From NCBI RefSeq assembly GCF_021271205.1, contig NZ_JAIWKS010000002.1, positions 124,001-188,000 of the forward strand: a DNA stretch of 64,000 nt, written 5' to 3'. The stretch is from Pseudomonas uvaldensis. GTDB taxonomy: Bacteria > Pseudomonadota > Gammaproteobacteria > Pseudomonadales > Pseudomonadaceae. This document shows, piece by piece, positions 9,283-18,519 of the stretch. The notes below the pieces were generated by a model. The model ran no database searches. It was not told the origin of the DNA and saw only the letters and a program-made list of their open reading frames with translations. A program made the translations under genes and the position numbers. How positions within the stretch are numbered: position 1 is the first letter of the stretch; each line of letters opens with the position of its first letter.

Positions 9283-10953
9283 TCAGGCCCGGATCATTTC
9301 CCGCACCTTGGCCGTCAGCAAATCGAATGTGAACGGCTTGGTGACCATCTGCATGCCCGGGTCCAGGAAGCCGCCGCGTACAGCGGCGTGTTCGGCGTAG
9401 CCGGTGATGAACAGCACCCGTAGATCCGGGCGCAATTGCCGACCGATTTCCGCCAGTTGCCGGCCGTTCATGCCGGGCAGTCCCACGTCGCTGATCAACA
9501 GGTCGATACGTTGACCCGATTGCAGGATCGGGATCGCGCCGTTGGCGTCGGCGGCCTCGAGGAAGGTATAACCCAACTCGCTCAGCACCGCGCTGACCAA
9601 CACCCGTACCGCGGGATCGTCTTCGACGATCAACACGGTCTCGCCATTCTGTGCATGGGGTGTGTGCTGGTTGTCGACGGGCGCTTCCTGCACTTCTTCA
9701 CCGTGGAAGCGCGGCAGGTACAGGTTGACCGTGGTGCCTTGGCCGACAACGCTGTCGATGGTCACATGGCCGTGGGACTGCTTGCTGAATCCGTAGATCA
9801 TCGACAAGCCCAGCCCTGTCCCCTGACCGATGGGTTTGGTGGTGAAAAAGGGGTCGAAGGCGCGACTGACGACGGCTTCCGGCATGCCGCAACCGGTGTC
9901 CTGCACGCTCAGTACCACGTAGTCGCCGGGTTCGAGGTTGGTGTAGGCGTCGGTGAATCCGGTATCCAGATATTGATTGAAGGTCTTCACCACAAGTCTT
10001 CCGCCATCGGGCATCGCATCCCGGGCGTTGAGTACCAGGTTGAGCAGGGCGCTTTCCAGTTGGTTGGGGTCGGCTTCGGCGATCCACAGTTGATCGTCCA
10101 GTTGCATGTCGAGCCGGATGCTTTCGTTGAGGCTGCGTTGCAACAGCTCACCCATGGACAACACGAGAGTGTTCGTCTGCACGGCCTTGGGGTCCAGCGA
10201 TTGCCGGCGAGAGAAAGCCAGCAAGCGATGGGTCAGGCCGGCGGCGCGGTTGGCGGAAGTCACGCCCAGGTCGATCAGGCTGTCCAGGTCTTCGGTACGA
10301 CCGCGCGCCAGGCGCCGGCGCAGCAATTCCAGGCTGCCGATGATGCCAGTGAGCATGTTGTTGAAGTCGTGGGCGATGCCGCCGGTGAGCTGGCCGACTG
10401 CTTCCATTTTCTGTGACTGGCGCAGGGCTTCTTCGTTGTGGCGCAGTTGTGCGGTACGTTCCTCTACCTGCTGCTCGAGGGTTTCGAGGGTATTTTGCAG
10501 GCGCAATTCACTGTTGCTGAGGTCGATCAGGCGGTCCCGGGCTTCGTATTGCCTTCGGCGGCCGCGCAGTGCGGTGGTCACCAGGCTGACCAGGGTCACG
10601 GGGTGGAAAGGGCGTTCCAGGAAGGTCACGTTACCCAGCTGCACGCCGATGCGTGCCGCCGGGTTCTGTTCCGGGCCACCGTGATGGGTCAACAGGACGA
10701 TGGGCAAGTCGGACCAGGCAGGCTGTTGTTCGATTTGCAGGAACAGCGTCTCCAGGTCCGGCCCCACCAGGGCCTCCGAGGAAATCACCAACAAGCCGGC
10801 GCCTTTCTCCAATTCTTCGCACAACTGCCCCAGATGACGGCAGATGAGGCCGGCAAAACCGGCTTCATTGAGGATCATCAAGGCAATCTGACTGTCCCTT
10901 CCCAGCGGGGCGAGGATCAACGCCCGCTCGGACAAGGGTTCCGCTAACGTCAC
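9283..10953 (-). CDS. Hybrid histidine kinase with N-terminal pseudo-receiver
   Basis: A soluble 556-residue hybrid kinase. Residues about 8-130 look like a receiver fold ([29 protein letters not shown] near the end), but the place of the phospho-acceptor Asp reads LLVISSEAL, so it is probably a pseudo-receiver. A coiled coil follows (about 150-185), then a HisKA of the [11 protein letters not shown] type with His195, HATPase_c ([18 protein letters not shown]) and a canonical C-terminal receiver with Asp489 in [13 protein letters not shown]. The start is GTG at 10951-10953, overlapping the stop of the KaiC-like gene (GTGA), so the pair is coupled. This suggests that the KaiC-like ATPase and this kinase work together. 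Confidence 0.9.
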   Translation of the reverse strand: MTLAEPLSERALILAPLGRDSQIALMILNEAGFAGLICRHLGQLCEELEKGAGLLVISSEALVGPDLETLFLQIEQQPAWSDLPIVLLTHHGGPEQNPAARIGVQLGNVTFLERPFHPVTLVSLVTTALRGRRRQYEARDRLIDLSNSELRLQNTLETLEQQVEERTAQLRHNEEALRQSQKMEAVGQLTGGIAHDFNNMLTGIIGSLELLRRRLARGRTEDLDSLIDLGVTSANRAAGLTHRLLAFSRRQSLDPKAVQTNTLVLSMGELLQRSLNESIRLDMQLDDQLWIAEADPNQLESALLNLVLNARDAMPDGGRLVVKTFNQYLDTGFTDAYTNLEPGDYVVLSVQDTGCGMPEAVVSRAFDPFFTTKPIGQGTGLGLSMIYGFSKQSHGHVTIDSVVGQGTTVNLYLPRFHGEEVQEAPVDNQHTPHAQNGETVLIVEDDPAVRVLVSAVLSELGYTFLEAADANGAIPILQSGQRIDLLISDVGLPGMNGRQLAEIGRQLRPDLRVLFITGYAEHAAVRGGFLDPGMQMVTKPFTFDLLTAKVREMIRA

Positions 10954-12467
10954 TGGATGTCGTCCTTGAGCAACGGATTGTCCGCTCCCATGTAGGTTGG
11001 CACACCGCGCAATACCCCCTGGAAGGCCTCCAGCGGCTCGCCGATGGTCATGCCCTGGTTGCCGATGCGGTATTCGCGGATGGTGGATTCATGGCTGCCG
11101 GTGCGTTTCTTGATGATGGAGATCGCTCGGCGAACCTTGCCCAGCGCTTCGAAGTAACGCAGCAGGATCACCGTGTCGGCCAGGTAAGTGATGTCCACCG
11201 GCGCCTGCATGTCGCCCACCAGGCCGTGTTGCGCGACGGTCATGAAGGTCGCCGCGCCCTTGCGGTTGAGGTAGAGCAGCAGCTCATGCATATGCAGCAC
11301 CAGGGCATTTTCCTCCGGCATGGCTGCCTGATAGCCGTTGATGCTGTCGATCACCACGGTCTTGATGTTGCCGTCATCGACGCAACGACGCACTCGGTGA
11401 GAGAACTCGCCGGGAGACAGTTCGGCGGCGTCCACCTGGTCGATCAATAACCTGCCGGTGTCCTGGAGTGCCTGCAGGTCGATGCCGATGTTTTTCATCC
11501 GCTCGTACAACAGGCCCAGTTCCTCGTCGAAGATGAATAGCGCGGCGTGCTCGCCACGATTCACCGCGGCTGCAGCGAAGATCAGCGCAATCAGCGATTT
11601 GCCGGTACCTGCCGGGCCCAGGATCAAGGTGCTGGAACCGGTTTCGATACCGCCGCCCAGCAAGGCGTCCATTTGTGCGATGCCGCTGGAGTGTTGATGG
11701 CGGTTGTATTGCCCGCGGTGTTCGGCGGCCACCAGTCGTGGGAAGACGTGCACGCCGTCGGTCATGATGGTGAAATCATGGTAACCGCCGCGGTACTTCT
11801 GTCCGCGATACTTGACCACCCGGATCCGGCGTCGCTCGGCGCCATAGGTGGGGGTCAGTTCTTCCAGGCGAATCACCCCGTGGGCAACGCTGTGGACGGT
11901 CTTGTCCAGGGACTCGGTGGTCAGGTCGTCGAGCAAAAGCACCGTGGCGTCGTAGCGCACGAAATAATGCTTGATCGCCAGGATCTGGCGGCGATAGCGC
12001 AACGAACTCTGGGCCAGCAGGCGGATCTCCGACAGGCTGTCGAGCACCACCCGGGTCGGCTTGACCCGTTCCACCACTTCGAAGATCTGCCGGGTGGCTT
12101 CCCCCAGCTCGAGGTCCGAAGAATACAGCAGGCTTTGCTGGTGCTCGGCGTTGAGCAGGCTTTCTGGCGGGGTCAGCTCGAAAATGACAATGTTGTCATC
12201 CATCTCCCAACCGTGGGAGGCGGCACCCTGACGCAGTTCCCGTTCGGTTTCCGATAGGGTGATATACAAGGATCGCTCGCCGGCCCGGGCGCCCGCCAGT
12301 AGGAAATGCAAGGCGACCGTGGTTTTGCCGGTCCCCGGTTCCCCTTCAAGCAGGAACACATGACCGCGGGACAGGCCACCGGAAAGGACATCGTCCAGCC
12401 CTTCAATGCCGGTAGCGGCTTTTGCGCTGATCAACTCGTTGGATGTAGACAAAAAGAGCCCTCTCAT
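10950..12467 (-). CDS. KaiC-like two-domain ATPase
   Basis: A 505-residue protein with two RecA/KaiC domains. Domain 1 has Walker A EGEPGTGKTT (about 42-51) and VVLDSLSEIR as Walker B region; domain 2 has LGPAGTGKSL and VVIDSINGYQ. In domain 2 the catalytic acids of KaiC are kept as DEE (ALFIFDEELG), while domain 1 has SET in place of the Glu pair. At the positions of cyanobacterial KaiC Ser431/Thr432 the sequence reads Thr-Tyr (DITYLADTV), so the clock-type phospho-cycle is unlikely. No KaiA or KaiB is nearby; the coupled partner is the hybrid kinase. Start is taken at ATG 12467; a TTG at 12452 preceded by GAGGG is a real alternative. The 190-bp gap upstream shows nothing I can name. Confidence 0.88.
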   Translation of the reverse strand: MRGLFLSTSNELISAKAATGIEGLDDVLSGGLSRGHVFLLEGEPGTGKTTVALHFLLAGARAGERSLYITLSETERELRQGAASHGWEMDDNIVIFELTPPESLLNAEHQQSLLYSSDLELGEATRQIFEVVERVKPTRVVLDSLSEIRLLAQSSLRYRRQILAIKHYFVRYDATVLLLDDLTTESLDKTVHSVAHGVIRLEELTPTYGAERRRIRVVKYRGQKYRGGYHDFTIMTDGVHVFPRLVAAEHRGQYNRHQHSSGIAQMDALLGGGIETGSSTLILGPAGTGKSLIALIFAAAAVNRGEHAALFIFDEELGLLYERMKNIGIDLQALQDTGRLLIDQVDAAELSPGEFSHRVRRCVDDGNIKTVVIDSINGYQAAMPEENALVLHMHELLLYLNRKGAATFMTVAQHGLVGDMQAPVDITYLADTVILLRYFEALGKVRRAISIIKKRTGSHESTIREYRIGNQGMTIGEPLEAFQGVLRGVPTYMGADNPLLKDDIQ

Positions 12468-12659
12468 GACCAGGGAAATGGGCGGTAGGCCGGGTAGAGC
12501 CTGAAATGAACCGCCTCATTACTTGACCGTTGGCGGCGATAGCGGTTCCGCTTCCTCTGCTTGCTTGTGTGACACTGTCGACGACTTCGAGCCTTGATTC
12601 GGTGTTTCCGGCCGTCGGACATCACGCGATCGCTCGCCAGGGAATCATGGCTTGCACCC

Positions 12660-13715
12660 TCACCAGGCTTGCTGCAACGCCGGGTCGTCGGGGTTCAGTT
12701 GTTCCAACTTCGCCAATAGAACCTGAACATGCTGCAACTGACCGGTTTCCTTCCAGTAATTGATCAGCAGGACCCGCGCCTTGCGGTCGGCGGGGTAGCG
12801 CTGGACGATCTCTTGCAACTGCTTTTGCGCCGCTTCCACCTCATTCTCGGCGTGAAGAGTGGTGGCGAGGTCATAACGGTAATGACGGTTTTCCGGCTCC
12901 AGTTCCACCGCTTTCGCCAAGCCGAGCACGGCGTATTCGGTCTGGCCATGCTGCAGCAACCACATGCCCAGCGCATGTTGCAGATAAGCCGATTCCGGCT
13001 GGGCTTGCAACTCTCGGGCGAGCAATTTGCGCGCGGCATCGCCCTGGCCCAGTTTGTCCAGCACTTCGACCTGCATGACCAGTGCCGGCAGGTTATCCGG
13101 CTTGAGCTTCAAGGCCTGTTCCAGGGCTTGTCGGGCCTTGTCCAGCTGGGCGTTGTGCAGGTACAGGCGGGCGAGCTGATACAGGGATTCACTGGTGAGC
13201 GGGCCGTCCTGGAGCACCTGTTTCCAAGTGTCGATGGCCAGCTGCATGGCACCGAAATACAAGCCCAGGTCATCGGGTGACAGGCCCAGCAGTGCATTCA
13301 CGGCGGCAAACCGCACTTCAGGCTCGTTGTCCTCGAGCATTGGTCCCAGCAGCAGGGTGCGCTGGTTCGGCGGCACCAGCCCGACGATGCTGCCAATGGC
13401 TGCCCGGCGAACATCCGCCGATTCGCTGTGCAGGTCTGCATCCGCCAGCTTCAGGGCCTGTGGGCTCGGGTAATTGGGCAGTTCGCCGTGCAGCCACACC
13501 CGGCGCTTGGGTGAGAGATCCGGGCGTCCCAGCTGTTGATAGAGCATCCGCGCCGCCCCTGGCTGCCCGTTGCGTGCATATTCCAGGGCCTCACTGTAGC
13601 CACGCTTGATGGCTTCGGGGATCTGCGGCGTGGTACTGCGCAACCACACCGCGACAAGACCGATCACCAGCAGGGCGGACAGGCAAAGGAGCAGATAGCG
13701 GCGAGGCGAGGGCAT
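12660..13715 (-). CDS. Membrane-anchored TPR protein with HEAT-like segment
   Basis: A 351-residue protein with one N-terminal membrane helix (LLLCLSALLVIGLVAVWL, about residues 8-25) and a periplasmic body. Residues about 90-150 look like HEAT repeats (ADVRRAAIGSIVGLVPPN, EVRFAAVNALLGLSPDD), and from about 170 to the end there are TPR repeats (SESLYQLARLYLHNAQLDKARQALEQALKLKPDN and following). Such proteins act as assembly or scaffolding factors; no specific partner can be named. I start at ATG 13713-13715 (MPSPRRYLL); the longer frame to 13754 adds an unlikely preceding segment. It lies downstream of oprN on the same strand but is separated by a terminator, so it is probably its own unit. 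Confidence 0.8.
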   Translation of the reverse strand: MPSPRRYLLLCLSALLVIGLVAVWLRSTTPQIPEAIKRGYSEALEYARNGQPGAARMLYQQLGRPDLSPKRRVWLHGELPNYPSPQALKLADADLHSESADVRRAAIGSIVGLVPPNQRTLLLGPMLEDNEPEVRFAAVNALLGLSPDDLGLYFGAMQLAIDTWKQVLQDGPLTSESLYQLARLYLHNAQLDKARQALEQALKLKPDNLPALVMQVEVLDKLGQGDAARKLLARELQAQPESAYLQHALGMWLLQHGQTEYAVLGLAKAVELEPENRHYRYDLATTLHAENEVEAAQKQLQEIVQRYPADRKARVLLINYWKETGQLQHVQVLLAKLEQLNPDDPALQQAW

Positions 13716-13817
13716 GCAGGAAATCCATAACCAGAGTGCGTGAAAATCCTGCAAGCTTCGGTCAGGCCGGGGCGTGAGTCAAACCCTGCGGCATTTGCAC
13801 TGGCCTGTGCAACAGGC

Positions 13818-13852
13818 AAAAAAAAGCCCCGCGTCCGAATGAGGCGCGGGGC
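13818..13852 (-). terminator. Rho-independent terminator of the mexEF-oprN operon
   Basis: On the minus strand an 8-bp perfect stem (GCCCCGCG at 13845-13852 read in reverse, pairing with 13826-13833; loop of 11 bases) is followed by eight T residues (the A run at 13818-13825 on the plus strand). It lies 52 bp past the oprN stop and before the TPR gene, so it should end the efflux transcript. Confidence 0.88.
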
Positions 13853-13903
13853 AAGGAATTTGGTTGGTTGCGGCCAACCAAAGGAGCTCGGGTGCGGGGG
13901 CGG

Positions 13904-15328
13904 TCAGTTGCTGGCGACAGTCTCCGGTTGCCAGCCTCCGCCCAGGGCCTTGTAGATCGCTACGATGCCGCGATACAGGTCCACTTCGGCCTGAGCCTGG
14001 GTGTCTTCGGCGGCCAAGCGCTCACGCTGAGCGTCGAGCAGCACAAGGAAGTCCACGGTGCCTTCGCGGTAGCGGATCTCGGCCAGGTCAGCGGCGGCGC
14101 GGCTCGATTCGCTCTGGCGGATCAGCGAGATCAGGCGTTGCTGGCGCTTGCCGTAGTCGCTGAAGGCGTTTTCCGACTCTTCCAGGGCCAGCAGCACTTG
14201 CTGTTCGTAGGTCGCCAGGGCGCCTTCCGCCTCGGCGTTGGCCCCGCGCAGACGTGCCCGTACGCTGCCCAGATCGAAGGCGGCCCAGGTGATGCTCGGG
14301 CCCAGCGCCCAGGCGTTGGCCGCCGAGGAACCGATTTGCGAACCACGTCCGGCGGTAAAGCCAAGGAAACCGCTCAAGCTGACCCGCGGGAACAGGTCGG
14401 CCTTGGCGACGCCAATGCGCGCCGTGGCAGCCGCCAGCTGGCGTTCGGCACTGAGGATATCCGGACGCCGTTGCAGCAGCTCACCCGGATCGCCGATGGG
14501 CAGGGCCTTGGCGATGGCGGGCAACTCCTTGGGGCTCAGGTCGACGCTCAGCTTGTCCGGGCGCTCGCCGAGCAAGGTGGCGATACGGTTACGCTGGCGC
14601 ACCTGTTCGGCTTGCAATTGCGGCACGCTGGCTTCCACCGAGGCCAGGCGTGCATCGGCGCGCACCACGTCGAGCTGATCGCCGACACCGGCATCGCGCA
14701 GGCTTTCGGTGATCTTGCGTGACGCCTGCTGGTTCTCAAGGTTTGCCAGGGCGATTTTCTCCCGCAGCTGGGCGCCGCGCAGTTGACCGTAGGCATCCAC
14801 CAGTTCGGCAATCATGGTCACCTGAAGCTGATAGAGGTCGGCTTCGGCGGCCTGCTGGTCGGCATCGGTGGCCTCCAGGTTGCGCTGAATTCGTCCGAAC
14901 AGGTCCAGTTCCCAGGCCATGTCCAGGCCCAGGTCATAGCGCTCGGTATTGACCCGGTCGTCGGTCTGCCCCATCGGATTCTGACCTTTGCCCAGGTTGC
15001 TGCTGGCACGGCTGGTGATGGTCGGCATGGCGTCATTGCTGGCGTCATCGCGAATCGCCCGGGCCGCCCGCAGGCGGGCGAAGGCGACGCGCAACTCGCG
15101 GTTGCCTTCCAGCGAGCGGGTGACCAATGCATTGAGCGTCGGGTCGTCGAATTGCTGCCACCAGATGCCTTCGAAACGGGCCCGGTCGAAGTTCTTCTGG
15201 CCGGCGGCGCCGTCGGTGGCGGTGGTGATATTCGCCGCCTCCGTCTGCGGTGCCTTGTAGTCCGGGCCTACGGCGCAGGCGCTCAGCGCCAGGACCAGCA
15301 AGCTCGGCATGAACACTTTCAAACTCAT
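13904..15328 (-). CDS. oprN: RND efflux outer-membrane lipoprotein, OprN-like (NodT family)
   Basis: A 474-residue outer-membrane channel of the TolC/NodT family. It has a lipoprotein signal with lipobox LALSAC (Cys18 becomes the lipidated N-terminus) and two repeated OEP halves. The text closely follows P. aeruginosa OprN as I remember it (WWQQFDDPTLNALV; YDLGLDMAWELDLFGRI; LSGFLGFTAGRGSQIGSSAA; YREGTVDFLVLLDAQRE). It forms the exit duct for MexF across the outer membrane. Its ATG overlaps the mexF stop (ATGA), so it is the third gene of the operon. A terminator follows. Confidence 0.93.
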   Translation of the reverse strand: MSLKVFMPSLLVLALSACAVGPDYKAPQTEAANITTATDGAAGQKNFDRARFEGIWWQQFDDPTLNALVTRSLEGNRELRVAFARLRAARAIRDDASNDAMPTITSRASSNLGKGQNPMGQTDDRVNTERYDLGLDMAWELDLFGRIQRNLEATDADQQAAEADLYQLQVTMIAELVDAYGQLRGAQLREKIALANLENQQASRKITESLRDAGVGDQLDVVRADARLASVEASVPQLQAEQVRQRNRIATLLGERPDKLSVDLSPKELPAIAKALPIGDPGELLQRRPDILSAERQLAAATARIGVAKADLFPRVSLSGFLGFTAGRGSQIGSSAANAWALGPSITWAAFDLGSVRARLRGANAEAEGALATYEQQVLLALEESENAFSDYGKRQQRLISLIRQSESSRAAADLAEIRYREGTVDFLVLLDAQRERLAAEDTQAQAEVDLYRGIVAIYKALGGGWQPETVASN

Positions 15329-18300
15329 TGCTGTGTCTCCAGTTTCAAAGCCCGGGCCGCCTTGCGGGCCTCGCTGCGCTCGACGAAGTTGCGGATCAGT
15401 ACGTAGAACACCGGGGTCAACAGCAAGCCGAAGAACGTCACCCCGAGCATCCCGGAGAACACTGCGACACCCATGGCGTGGCGCATTTCGGCACCGGCAC
15501 CGCTGGAGAACACCAGGGGCACGACGCCCATGATGAACGCGAAGGACGTCATCAGGATCGGCCGCAGACGCAGGCGGCAGGCTTCCAGGACCGCAGCGAG
15601 CGGGTTCATGCCTTCCAGCTGTTTGTCCTTGGCGAACTCGACGATCAGAATCGCGTTCTTACAGGCAAGCCCCACCAATACGATCAAGCCGATCTGGGTA
15701 AAGATGTTGTTGTCGCTACCCGACAGAATCACCCCGGTAATGGCCGACAGCAGGGTCATCGGTACGATCAGAATCACCGCCAGCGGCAGGCTCCAGCTTT
15801 CGTATTGTGCCGCGAGTACCAGGAACGCCAGCAGTACGCAGAGCGGGAATACGAACAGTGCAGTGTTGCCCGAGAGAATCTGCTGGTAAGTCAGGTCGGT
15901 CCACTCGTAAGTCATGCCGTTGGGCAGTTCTTCCTTGAGCAGTTTCTCGATGGCTTTCTCGGCCTGGCCGGAGCTGTAGCCCGGCGCGGCGGCACCGTTG
16001 ATCTCGGCGGTGATGAAGCCGTTGTAGTGCATCACGCGGTCCGGGCCCGAGGTGTCACTGACCTTGAGGAAGGTTGCCAGCGGGATCATTTCGCCACGGT
16101 TGTTACGCACCTTGAGCTGGCCGATCTGGTCAGATTCGAGACGGAACTGTTGTTCGGCCTGGACGTTGACCTGGTAGGTGCGGCCAAAGCGATTGAAGTC
16201 GTTGGCGTACAGCGAGCCCAGATAGACCTGCAGGGTGTCGAAGATATCGCTGACGGCCACGCCGTGGGTCTTGGCTTTTTCACGGTCGATGGCGGCATCG
16301 ACCTGAGGCACGTTCACGGTGTAGCTGGTGAACAAGCCGGCCAGTTCCGGCACGCTGCGGCTCTTGGTGATGATATTCATGGTTTCTTTGTACAGCTCGT
16401 CGTAGCCCAGGTTGCCCCGGTCTTCGATTTGCAGGCGGAAGCCACCGATGGTCCCCAGGCCCTGTACCGGCGGCGGTGGGAAGATCGCCATGTAGGCTTC
16501 CTGGATTTCCGAGTACTGGCCGTTCAGGGCTCCGGCGATGGCACCGGCCGACTGGCTCGGGTCCTTGCGTTCATCGAAGGGCTTGAGGGTCACGAACACG
16601 ATGCCGGCGTTCGGGCTGTTGGTGAAACCGTTGATCGACAGACCGGGGAAGGCCACGGCGCTTTCGACACCAGGTTGCTTGAGAGCCAGGTCGGACATGC
16701 GTTTGATCACGTCCTCGGTGCGGTCCAGGCTCGCGGCGTCCGGCAGTTGGGCGAAGGCCACCAGGTATTGCTTATCCTGGCCGGGCACGAAGCCGGTCGG
16801 CGTGGTCGAGAAGCCGAAGAACGTCAGCACCATCAGGCCGGCGTAGACGAACAGGGCGATGCCGCTGCTGCGGATTACGCGGGCAACCGTGCCTACATAG
16901 CCGTGGCTGGCACGCTCGAAGAAGCGGTTGAACGGACGGAACAGCCAGCCACCGAGGATCCGGTCCAGGAAGCGCGAGAAACGATCCTTGGGTGCATCGT
17001 GGCCTTTGAGCAATACAGCAGCCAGCGCAGGCGACAGCGTCAGGGAGTTGATCGCCGAGATTACGGTGGAAATCGCGATGGTCAACGCAAACTGTTTATA
17101 GAACTGTCCGGTCAGACCACTGATGAATGCCGCCGGTACGAACACGGCGCACAGCACCAGGGCGGTCGCGATGATCGGCCCGGTCACTTCCCCCATCGCC
17201 TTTTTGGTAGCTTCCACCGGGACCAGTCCCAGCTCGATGTTGCGCTCGACGTTCTCCACCACCACGATGGCGTCGTCCACCACGATACCGATCGCCAGTA
17301 CCAGGCCGAATAGCGACAGGGCATTGAGCGAGAAACCAAACAGGTGCATCACGGCAAACGTACCGATCAACGACACCGGTACGGCGACCAGCGGGATGAT
17401 CGAGGCGCGCCAGGTTTGCAGGAACAGGATCACCACCAGCACGACAAGGATCAGCGCTTCGAACAGGGTATGGACTACCGCTTCGATGGAGCCGCGCACG
17501 AAGATCGTCGGGTCATAGACGATGCTGTAGTCCATGCCGGCCGGGAAGCCCTTCTTCAATTCCTCCATCTTGGCGCGAACGTCGTTGGAGATCTGGATGG
17601 CGTTGGAGCCAGGGCGCTGGAAGATCGGGATCGCCACCGCCGGCTGGTTGTCCAGCAGCGAGCGCAGGGCGTATTGACTCGAGCCCAGCTCGACCCGTGC
17701 GATGTCTTTCAGGCGGGTGATCTCGCCGTTGGCACCGGAGCGGATGATGATGTTCTCGAACTCTTCTTCATTGACCAGGCGACCCTGGGTGTTGATCGAG
17801 AGCTGGAAGGCCTGGGCACTCGGCGCAGGCGGCGCGCCCAGGGCACCGGCGGCGACCTGGCGGTTCTGTTCGCGGATCGCGTTGACCACGTCGGTGGCGG
17901 TCAGGTTGCGCGAAGCGGTCTTGTTCGGATCCAGCCAGACCCGCAGGGAGTAGTCGCCCATGCCGAACAGCTGCACATCACCCACGCCACCCAGGCGCGC
18001 CAGCTCATCCTTGATGTTGAGCAGGGCGTAGTTGGACAGGTAGAGCATGTCGTAGCGTTTGTCAGGCGAGGTCAAGTGCACGACCATGGTCAGGTCGGGC
18101 GAGGCCTTGTCCACCGTAATCCCAATCCGGGTCACTTCTTCCGGCAGCTTGGGCTCGGTCCGGGTGACCCGGTTCTGCACCTGTACCTGAGCGTTGTCCA
18201 GGTCGGTGCCCAGGGCAAAGGTGATGGTCAGGGTGATCTTGCCGTCGGCGGTGGACTGCGAGGACATGTACAGCATGTTCTCGACACCGGTGATGGCCTG

Positions 18301-18504
18301 CTCCAGAGGCGCGGCCACGGTTTCGCCAATGACCTTGGGGTTGGCGCCGGGGAAGTTGGCACGCACGACCACGGTCGGCGGCACGACTTCCGGGTATTCG
18401 CTGATCGGCAATTGGAACAGCGAGATAGCGCCGGCGATCAGGATCAGCAGCGACAGCACCGCTGCGAAGATCGGCCGTGAAATGAAGAACTGGGAAAATT
18501 TCAT
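15325..18504 (-). CDS. mexF: RND multidrug efflux transporter, MexF-like
   Basis: A 1059-residue proton-driven inner-membrane exporter of the HAE1 family. The N-terminus MKFSQFFISRPIFAAVLSLL is typical, there are twelve predicted membrane helices in two halves, and the proton-relay acids are in helix 4 (GLVLAIGIVVDDAIVVVEN). It follows P. aeruginosa MexF nearly residue by residue from memory, over its whole length. By family it exports chloramphenicol, quinolones, trimethoprim and quinolone-signal precursors. AAGGGA lies before the ATG, and the gap to mexE is 15 bp. Given the location it could also export the lipopeptide encoded next door, but nothing in the sequence shows this. Confidence 0.95.
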   Translation of the reverse strand: MKFSQFFISRPIFAAVLSLLILIAGAISLFQLPISEYPEVVPPTVVVRANFPGANPKVIGETVAAPLEQAITGVENMLYMSSQSTADGKITLTITFALGTDLDNAQVQVQNRVTRTEPKLPEEVTRIGITVDKASPDLTMVVHLTSPDKRYDMLYLSNYALLNIKDELARLGGVGDVQLFGMGDYSLRVWLDPNKTASRNLTATDVVNAIREQNRQVAAGALGAPPAPSAQAFQLSINTQGRLVNEEEFENIIIRSGANGEITRLKDIARVELGSSQYALRSLLDNQPAVAIPIFQRPGSNAIQISNDVRAKMEELKKGFPAGMDYSIVYDPTIFVRGSIEAVVHTLFEALILVVLVVILFLQTWRASIIPLVAVPVSLIGTFAVMHLFGFSLNALSLFGLVLAIGIVVDDAIVVVENVERNIELGLVPVEATKKAMGEVTGPIIATALVLCAVFVPAAFISGLTGQFYKQFALTIAISTVISAINSLTLSPALAAVLLKGHDAPKDRFSRFLDRILGGWLFRPFNRFFERASHGYVGTVARVIRSSGIALFVYAGLMVLTFFGFSTTPTGFVPGQDKQYLVAFAQLPDAASLDRTEDVIKRMSDLALKQPGVESAVAFPGLSINGFTNSPNAGIVFVTLKPFDERKDPSQSAGAIAGALNGQYSEIQEAYMAIFPPPPVQGLGTIGGFRLQIEDRGNLGYDELYKETMNIITKSRSVPELAGLFTSYTVNVPQVDAAIDREKAKTHGVAVSDIFDTLQVYLGSLYANDFNRFGRTYQVNVQAEQQFRLESDQIGQLKVRNNRGEMIPLATFLKVSDTSGPDRVMHYNGFITAEINGAAAPGYSSGQAEKAIEKLLKEELPNGMTYEWTDLTYQQILSGNTALFVFPLCVLLAFLVLAAQYESWSLPLAVILIVPMTLLSAITGVILSGSDNNIFTQIGLIVLVGLACKNAILIVEFAKDKQLEGMNPLAAVLEACRLRLRPILMTSFAFIMGVVPLVFSSGAGAEMRHAMGVAVFSGMLGVTFFGLLLTPVFYVLIRNFVERSEARKAARALKLETQQ

Positions 18505-18519
18505 CTTGGATTCAGTCCC

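Noticed and set aside
9275..9291. Hairpin CGGGCC-GTTCA-GGCCCG between the convergent receiver and hybrid-kinase genes as a terminator
   Set aside because: It overlaps the stop codon of the kinase gene and has no T-tract on either strand, so it is too weak to call.
17344..18480. 378-codon open frame opposite mexF, and similar long frames opposite other genes
   Set aside because: High G+C codon use creates long antisense frames. The protein is rich in His, Gln, Arg and Gly without motifs, while the opposite strand encodes a full-length RND transporter.
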